Notes under the pieces: model-generated
Told to the model about the DNA's origin: nothing
Databases searched by the model: none
What the model saw: the letters and a program-made list of their open reading frames with translations, nothing else
In this document: piece by piece, positions 59,091-64,000 of the stretch
Layout of the letters: every line of letters begins with the position of its first letter
Position numbering within the stretch: the first letter of the stretch is position 1
Made by a program: the position numbers and the translations under genes
Source: an uncultured Bryobacteraceae bacterium
Lineage (GTDB): Bacteria > Acidobacteriota > Terriglobia > Bryobacterales > Bryobacteraceae
NCBI GenBank assembly: GCA_937924525.1
Contig: CALDSU010000014.1
Coordinates: forward strand, 124,001-188,000
DNA length: 64,000 nucleotides
Direction: 5' to 3'

Positions 59091-60413
59091 TTGTCGCAAA
59101 GTAAAGATAATGTGACGCTTGCGCCGGCGGACGGCAAACTTGGCGTCCTCATCCCGGGAATGGGCGCCGTCACGACCACGTTCATCGCGGGGGTGGAGGC
59201 CGTCAAGCGCGGCATCGCTCTTCCCATCGGCTCGCTGACCCAGATGGCCACCATCCGGCTCGGCAAACGAACCGAAGGCCGCAGTCCCAAGATTAGAGAT
59301 TTCGTGCCGCTCGCCTCCCTCGACCAACTGGTGTTCGGCGGGTGGGACATCTTCGAAGAGAACATGCTGGAGGCGGCCCGCCACGCCGGCGTGCTGGACG
59401 CTTCGCTGCTGGAACAGGTGAAAGAACCGCTGGCCGCCCTGCGCCCCATGAAGGCGGTCTTCGATCAGGACTATGTCCGCCGCCTCCATGGCCCGCACGT
59501 GAAAGAAGGCGGCTCGAAGATGGACAAAGCCGAGGCGCTAATGGAGGATATTCGTGCGTTCCAAAGCGCCAACGGCGTCAGCCGCACGGTGATGATCTGG
59601 TGCGGTTCGACGGAGGTCTACCACACGGCGTCCGCCGTCCACCAAACGCTCAAGGATTTTGAGGCTGGTCTCGCCAAGAGCGATCCCGATATCTCGCCCA
59701 GCCAGATTTACGCTTACGCGGCCCTGAAGATGGGCGTCCCTTACGCCAACGGCGCGCCGCATCTGACGGTGGACGCCCCCGCGCTGATCGAGTTGGCGCG
59801 CGACCGCAACATCCCGATCGCGGGCAAGGATTTCAAAACCGGCCAGACCTTTATGAAGACCTTGGTGGCGCCGGGTCTGAAATCCCGCATGTTGGGCGTG
59901 CATGGCTGGTTTTCCACCAACATTCTGGGTAACCGGGACGGAGAAGTGCTGGACGATCCGGGCTCCTTCAAGTCCAAGGAAGAAACCAAGCTCTCGGCGC
60001 TCGAGCAGATCCTCCAGCCGGACCTCTATCCCGAGTTGTACAAGGACGTTTACCACAAGGTCCGGATCAACTACTATCCCCCGCGGGGCGACGCCAAAGA
60101 GGGCTGGGACAACATCGATATCTTCGGGTGGCTGGGCTACCCGATGCAGATCAAGATCGACTTCCTGTGCCGCGACTCGATTCTGGCCGCGCCGCTGGTG
60201 CTGGATCTGGTCCTGTTCCTTGACCTGGCGCAGCGGGCCGGCATGCGCGGCGTGCAGGAGTGGCTGTCTTTCTACTTCAAGGCGCCCATGACGGCTCCCG
60301 GTCTGTATCCGGAACATGATATTTTCATCCAGTTGATGAAGCTCAAGAACACCTTGCGCTGGATGCGCGGCGAAGATCTGATCACACACCTGGGCCTGGA
60401 GTATTACGATTAA
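59091..60413 (+). CDS. ino1: myo-Inositol-1-phosphate synthase
   Basis: A 440-residue NAD-dependent cyclase that turns glucose 6-phosphate into 1L-myo-inositol 1-phosphate. Rossmann GMGAVTTTFIAGV (23-35), the catalytic core with DQLVFGGWDIF, SGANGVSRTVMIWCGSTEV-like VMIWCGSTEVYH, and KDFKTGQTFMKT are visible. The start is TTG at 59091, set by AAGGAG. The stop TAA overlaps the ATT start of the epimerase gene, so the two are coupled. Likely feeds inositol phospholipid or glycan synthesis. Confidence 0.92.
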   Translation: MSQSKDNVTLAPADGKLGVLIPGMGAVTTTFIAGVEAVKRGIALPIGSLTQMATIRLGKRTEGRSPKIRDFVPLASLDQLVFGGWDIFEENMLEAARHAGVLDASLLEQVKEPLAALRPMKAVFDQDYVRRLHGPHVKEGGSKMDKAEALMEDIRAFQSANGVSRTVMIWCGSTEVYHTASAVHQTLKDFEAGLAKSDPDISPSQIYAYAALKMGVPYANGAPHLTVDAPALIELARDRNIPIAGKDFKTGQTFMKTLVAPGLKSRMLGVHGWFSTNILGNRDGEVLDDPGSFKSKEETKLSALEQILQPDLYPELYKDVYHKVRINYYPPRGDAKEGWDNIDIFGWLGYPMQIKIDFLCRDSILAAPLVLDLVLFLDLAQRAGMRGVQEWLSFYFKAPMTAPGLYPEHDIFIQLMKLKNTLRWMRGEDLITHLGLEYYD

Positions 60414-61410
60414 GGTTCTCGTTATCGGCGGCACGCTTTTCATCGGCCGCGCGCTCGTCGCCGAACTGCTCAAGGCCGGCCACGAAGTCGCCGTGATGCA
60501 CCGGCGGCCGAAGCACGATTTCGGCCGCCGCGTGGAAAACATTCAGGCGGACCGTAACGACGGCGAGGCGGTGCAGGAAGCTCTGCGCTTCAGGAACTTC
60601 GATGCGGTCTATGACAACGTGTACGACTGGGAGCGCGGCACCACCGCGGCGCAGGTGGAAGCCACCGTCCGCGCTTGCGGAGACCGCCTCTCCCGGTATT
60701 TGTTCATGTCCAGCGTGGCGGCTTACGGCGACGGCTTGAATCACCACGAGGGCGACGCGCTGGCCCCGGACGACGCCTCCGATCCCTACGTGCGCAACAA
60801 GGCGATGACGGAACGGATGCTGTTCCGCCTGCACGCGCGTACGGGTTTTCCGGTGGTCACCTTTCGGCCGCCTTATATCTACGGCCCCGAAAATCCCTTC
60901 TATCGCGAGGCGTTTTTTTGGGATCGCCTGCGCGACCGCCGGCCCATCATTCTGCCCGGCGACGGTCACCGGCTGATGCAGTTTGTGTATGTGAAAGACC
61001 TGGTGGCGGCCATGGTCCGTGCGCTGACCGAACCCGGGGCGGTGGGCGAGGCGTTCAATGTCGCCAACGAGAAGCCGCTCACCCAGCTTGAGGTGGTCCA
61101 GGCGCTGGCGGCGGCGGCGGGCAAGAAGGCCGAGATCGTCCGGGCGCCCCGCGAAAAACTGCTCGAGCTGGGCGGCAATCCCATGACCCCGCCCTTCTAT
61201 TTCGGCGAGTACTTCGACATGCCCGCCATCACCATGGTGGTCAACAAGGCCCGCCGCATCCTGGGATTCCAGCCGACGCCGTTCGACCAGGGCCTGAAGG
61301 AAACCTACAAGTGGTATCTTCGCCGCCCCCGCAAAATCAAGCCTGATTACACGTTCGACGACAAGGCGCTCGAGCTCGCCGCGACGCTCCCGCCTCCCGA
61401 CGAAGATTAG
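60409..61410 (+). CDS. NAD-dependent epimerase/dehydratase with probable ATT start
   Basis: A 333-residue SDR of the extended type. The Rossmann GGTLFIG motif appears only if translation begins at ATT 60409 (codons for I/M-K-V-L-V-I-G-G), directly overlapping the ino1 stop (ATTAA). GGAG at 60398-60401 lies 7 bases upstream. A later ATG at 60493 would cut off the NAD-binding strand. The YxxxK catalytic pair is in DPYVRNKAMTERML. It may act on inositol-linked sugar nucleotides, given the coupling, but the substrate is unknown. ATT starts are very rare. Confidence 0.8.
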   Translation: MKVLVIGGTLFIGRALVAELLKAGHEVAVMHRRPKHDFGRRVENIQADRNDGEAVQEALRFRNFDAVYDNVYDWERGTTAAQVEATVRACGDRLSRYLFMSSVAAYGDGLNHHEGDALAPDDASDPYVRNKAMTERMLFRLHARTGFPVVTFRPPYIYGPENPFYREAFFWDRLRDRRPIILPGDGHRLMQFVYVKDLVAAMVRALTEPGAVGEAFNVANEKPLTQLEVVQALAAAAGKKAEIVRAPREKLLELGGNPMTPPFYFGEYFDMPAITMVVNKARRILGFQPTPFDQGLKETYKWYLRRPRKIKPDYTFDDKALELAATLPPPDED

Positions 61411-61447
61411 CGGCTGGCGCCGGAACTCGCCGCTGCGCGGCGCATGT

Positions 61448-61453
61448 TACACT
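61448..61453 (+). promoter_or_regulatory. -10 hexamer of COG1579-like gene
   Basis: TACACT ends 8 bases before the ATG at 61462 and argues against the ATG at 61444. Confidence 0.45.
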
Positions 61454-61461
61454 CAGGCCTG

Positions 61462-62214
61462 ATGCTCGCCGACGTCGCGCGCGCCATTGAGCTGCAGGAT
61501 CTCGACACTCGCGCCGCGCAGCTTGAGAAGGAAATCGCCGCGCTCCCCAAACACATCGCGCAGATCGAGCGCAGGCTGGAGGCGCACCAGCGCAAACTCG
61601 CGGCCGACCAGGCCGCCCTGGCCGCGAACCTGAAGGAACGCAGGAAACTGGATGGCGATGTTCAGGTGTTTCAGCAGAAGATCGCCAAGCTGCGCGAACA
61701 GATGATGCAGGCCAAGACCAACGAACAGTACCGCGCCTTCCAGAACGAGATCGGCTATTGCGAAGCCGAGATCCAGAAGACGGAAGACCGGATCCTGGAT
61801 TTGATGGCCGAATCCGAACCGCTCGAAAAGAACGTGAAGGCCGCCGAGGAGTCGCTGAAGTTGGAAAGGGCGGAGGTGGAGAAGGAGAAGGCGGAGGCGC
61901 GGCGGCGGACGGAGGCGGACAAGCGGGCGCTGGAGGAAATCAGCGCCAAGCGGCGGGAACTGGTCGCCGCCATCCAGCCCCGCCTGCTGCAACGCTACGA
62001 ATCGCTGCGGCGGACGCGCGGCGGCGTGGCGGTGGCCGAGGTCGTGGAAGGCCGTTGCTCGGCCTGCCGCATCGCCCTCCGCATCCAGTTCTTTCAGGAC
62101 CTCAAGGCCGATAAGGATGTCCTCTGCTGCGAGACCTGCGGCCGCATCCTGTACTTCAACCCGCCGGTGGAGGCCGGCGAGTCCCGCAACGAGAACGCTT
62201 CCGCACCCGCCTGA
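61462..62214 (+). CDS. COG1579-like coiled-coil zinc-ribbon protein
   Basis: A 250-residue protein with a long coiled coil (about 5-170, Glu/Lys/Ala-rich heptads) followed by a C-terminal zinc ribbon with CSAC and CETC. These proteins are predicted nucleic-acid or ribosome binders, found widely in bacteria. It stands after the inositol genes but with its own promoter. Start at 61462 is preferred; the ATG at 61444 would add 6 residues. Confidence 0.88.
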   Translation: MLADVARAIELQDLDTRAAQLEKEIAALPKHIAQIERRLEAHQRKLAADQAALAANLKERRKLDGDVQVFQQKIAKLREQMMQAKTNEQYRAFQNEIGYCEAEIQKTEDRILDLMAESEPLEKNVKAAEESLKLERAEVEKEKAEARRRTEADKRALEEISAKRRELVAAIQPRLLQRYESLRRTRGGVAVAEVVEGRCSACRIALRIQFFQDLKADKDVLCCETCGRILYFNPPVEAGESRNENASAPA

Positions 62215-62238
62215 GCCGGTAGAGCATCTCTCTAGTTC

Positions 62239-63444
62239 ATGAAGGGATGGTTCGCAATCTGGCTGAGCGTGCCGCTGCTGGCGGCCGATTGGCCCCAACT
62301 GCTGGGTCCCGGTCGCTCCGGGGTCGCCGGAGAAGCACTCCCCGCCAAGGTGCGCATCGAAGCGCGACCCGTCTGGAAGATGGATGTTGGCGAGGGCTTC
62401 GCGCAACCGGTGGTGGCGGAGGGGAAATTGATTCTCTTCCATCGCCGCGGCGGGCGCGAGATCGTGCAGGCGCTCGACGCCGCCACAGGCAAGCCGCGAT
62501 GGTCGTTTGACTACCCCACCCAGTACCGTGACGACTTCGGCTTTGATGAAGGCCCAAGGGCCGCTCCTACCGTGCAGGGCGGACGCGTCTTTACCCATGG
62601 CGCTGAGGGCATGCTGCACGCGCTGGATCTGGCGACGGGGCGCAAACTGTGGAGCGTCGATACCAGGGAGGTGTTCCGCCCGCCGAAGGGATTCTTCGGA
62701 GCGGCTGCGTCGCCGCTGGCCGAAGGGTCCGCGGTCATCCTGCATGTGGGCGGACCGGACGCGGGCGTGGTGGCCTTTGACGCTGCCTCCGGCCAAACGC
62801 GGTGGCGGGCGACGTCGGATGAAGCCGGTTACGCATCGCCGGTGGCCGCGACGGTGCATGACCGACGCCGGCTTTTCTGTTTCACCCGCAGCGGACTCAC
62901 GAGCCTGGACCCGGTGAGCGGCCGGGTGGAGTTCCAGTTCCGCTGGCGTTCCCGCTCGCACGCCTCGGTGAATGCAGCCTTGCCTTTGGTCTTGGGCGAC
63001 CGCCTGTTCCTGTCGGCCAGTTATGGGGTCGGCGCGACTTTGCTCCGGATTCCGCCCGCGGGCGACCCGGCGCAGTTGTGGGCGAGCGACGAGGCGATGT
63101 CGAATCACTACGCCACGGCCGTGCACCACGACGGGCACTTGTACGGTTTCCATGGACGGCAAGAGATGGGTCCGAGTTTACGCTGCGTGGAGGCCGCCAC
63201 GGGCAAAGTGAAGTGGTCCGTGGAGCAGTTTCGCGCCGGCAGCCTGCTGCTGGCCGGCAAGGTTCTGCTGATTCAGCGGGAGAACGGCGAACTGGTCCTC
63301 GCGCCCGCGACGCCGGAGGCGTTCCGTCCTGCGGCGCGGGCTCAGGTGCTCCCTGGGACGGTCCGCGCGTTTCCGGCGCTGGCCAACGGCCTGTACTACG
63401 TCCGCAACGAGCGGACGCTGGCGGTTGTCCGCTTGCAGCCATAA
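62239..63444 (+). CDS. Secreted PQQ-like beta-propeller protein
   Basis: A 401-residue paralogue of the protein at 26770: signal peptide (1 to about 16), then WPQLLGPGRSGVAG and repeated blades (LDAATGKPRWSFD, LDLATGRKLWSV, FDAASGQTRWR, VEAATGKVKWSV). No cofactor motif is seen. It follows the COG1579-like gene after 24 bases, so it may be in the same transcript. Confidence 0.85.
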   Translation: MKGWFAIWLSVPLLAADWPQLLGPGRSGVAGEALPAKVRIEARPVWKMDVGEGFAQPVVAEGKLILFHRRGGREIVQALDAATGKPRWSFDYPTQYRDDFGFDEGPRAAPTVQGGRVFTHGAEGMLHALDLATGRKLWSVDTREVFRPPKGFFGAAASPLAEGSAVILHVGGPDAGVVAFDAASGQTRWRATSDEAGYASPVAATVHDRRRLFCFTRSGLTSLDPVSGRVEFQFRWRSRSHASVNAALPLVLGDRLFLSASYGVGATLLRIPPAGDPAQLWASDEAMSNHYATAVHHDGHLYGFHGRQEMGPSLRCVEAATGKVKWSVEQFRAGSLLLAGKVLLIQRENGELVLAPATPEAFRPAARAQVLPGTVRAFPALANGLYYVRNERTLAVVRLQP

Positions 63445-63583
63445 GCCGACGACGCCCGCGCGCTGGCGTTGGCGGTTTTTGGCTACTCCCGGCCGGTGGC
63501 GGCTCCGGGCAGGTGGCGCGTACTTCCCTCCCCGGGGGAATTCTTCGCGCTGGTACTCTACAGCGCTTGGTCCTACCCGCCGA

Positions 63584-63589
63584 TATATT
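63584..63589 (+). promoter_or_regulatory. -10 hexamer of methyltransferase gene
   Basis: TATATT ends 7 bases before the GTG at 63597 and fixes that start. Confidence 0.5.
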
Positions 63590-63596
63590 CCTTGAC

Positions 63597-64000
63597 GTGC
63601 AGCCGCAAGAACACCCTCCCGTCCTGGACCTGCCCTCCGACAGCACGGAAACGGGCCAGCCCGACTACGGCCTGGATTCGCCCGGCGTGGTCCGGACGCT
63701 GTCGTGGGGCGGAGGCCTAGCGCTGCTGCTCGGCTTCGCGGTGCGGGTGCCTGACGATCTGTTTTTTCTCCAGGCGCCCGTGGCTTCACTGCAATTGGGC
63801 GGAGCGTTTGCGCTCGTCCAGGCGGCGCTGCTGGCGGCGAGCAGTTTCTCGGGCAAGCTCAAGGAGCGCGACCGCTTGATCGAGTCGCTCGCCTGGCGCG
63901 GTGATGAACAAGTGCTGGATGCCGGGTGCGGACGCGGGCTTCTGCTCATCGCCGCCGCCAAGAGATTGACCACGGGTGTCGCGCACGGCATCGACGTCTG
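63597..64000 (+). CDS. Membrane-anchored class I methyltransferase (3' truncated by window edge)
   Basis: The first 134 residues of a SAM-dependent methyltransferase. After a polar N terminus, two hydrophobic segments (about 33-60 and 65-85) precede the SAM motif I VLDAGCGRGLLLIAAAKR near residue 109. The rest lies outside the window. The start is GTG at 63597 by the -10 pattern. Substrate unknown. The membrane anchor is unusual for this fold. Confidence 0.85.
   Translation, partial: MQPQEHPPVLDLPSDSTETGQPDYGLDSPGVVRTLSWGGGLALLLGFAVRVPDDLFFLQAPVASLQLGGAFALVQAALLAASSFSGKLKERDRLIESLAWRGDEQVLDAGCGRGLLLIAAAKRLTTGVAHGIDV

Noticed and set aside
1-64000. CRISPR array or tandem direct repeats
   Set aside because: No regularly spaced repeats were seen. 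The only tandem repeat is the 12-mer pair at 47163.
1-64000. tRNA, rRNA or other structured RNA
   Set aside because: No CCA-ending cloverleaf or rRNA-like stretch was recognised in the spacers. The hairpins found are all at gene ends.
1-64000. Insertion sequence, integrase or phage genes
   Set aside because: No transposase, integrase or phage structural motif was found, and no terminal inverted repeats flank any cluster.

Overview
This 64 kb high-GC window looks like chromosomal DNA of an acidobacterium, most likely from the Solibacter/Bryobacter side of the phylum (Bryobacterales). The marker families are two VWFA-related acidobacterial-domain proteins, a C-terminal acidobacterial Ig-like (TIGR03437-type) domain, a TIGR03790 protein, a PEP-CTERM protein, PQQ-type beta-propellers and many secreted hydrolases with Tat or Sec signals. 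No rRNA, tRNA, CRISPR array, phage or insertion sequence was found. The assignment rests on reading the sequence, not on a search.

Layout. 0-9 kb: end of rapZ, a PEP-CTERM/zinc-ribbon pair, a VWFA protein, a RegB/RegA-like redox two-component system, an APC permease overlapping a sodium/solute symporter, and a TPR lipoprotein-like gene with a clear terminator. 9-19 kb: FmdB, penicillin acylase, cytochrome c, a second VWFA protein, a P-loop kinase, a phosphoesterase, and an operon of a 54-residue zinc ribbon, DinB and an M28 peptidase. 18.6-26.5 kb: gamma-glutamyltransferase, an IMPase-like/ADP-ribosylglycohydrolase fusion, a YidR-type propeller with acidobacterial Ig domain, and an ImuA/ImuB-like pair. 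26.7-34.5 kb: PQQ propeller, cytochrome c/TIGR03790 operon, LysR regulator, FkbM methyltransferase, DUF2490 protein, one decayed gene, and larE. 34.5-49 kb: polysaccharide-directed enzymes (sulfatase, esterase, GHL6-type hydrolase, GH20-like and GH29 glycosidases) mixed with a metallo-hydrolase, an SDR, an FAD oxidoreductase, a prolyl oligopeptidase and a Gfo/Idh/MocA oxidoreductase. 50-55 kb: an OlsF-like acyltransferase fusion, hemerythrin, purC, cvpA, a Fis-type DNA-binding protein and phosphoglycolate phosphatase. 55-58 kb: two broken genes in a row. 58-64 kb: LytTR regulator, inositol-phosphate synthase coupled to an epimerase, a COG1579-like protein, a second PQQ propeller and the start of a methyltransferase.

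The genes suggest an aerobic or microaerobic soil heterotroph that degrades complex glycans and peptides outside the cytoplasm, senses redox state, and may make ornithine and inositol lipids. The most striking structural signal is that about twenty genes have a TANNNT-type -10 hexamer only about 5-13 bases before the start codon. This suggests that leaderless or near-leaderless transcripts are common in this genome, and the signal also helps choose start codons. Other points of note are a probable ATT start codon overlapping the inositol synthase stop codon, a degenerate IMPase domain fused to an intact ADP-ribosylglycohydrolase, a compact ImuB-like protein, and a heparinase-family gene broken by one in-frame TAG.
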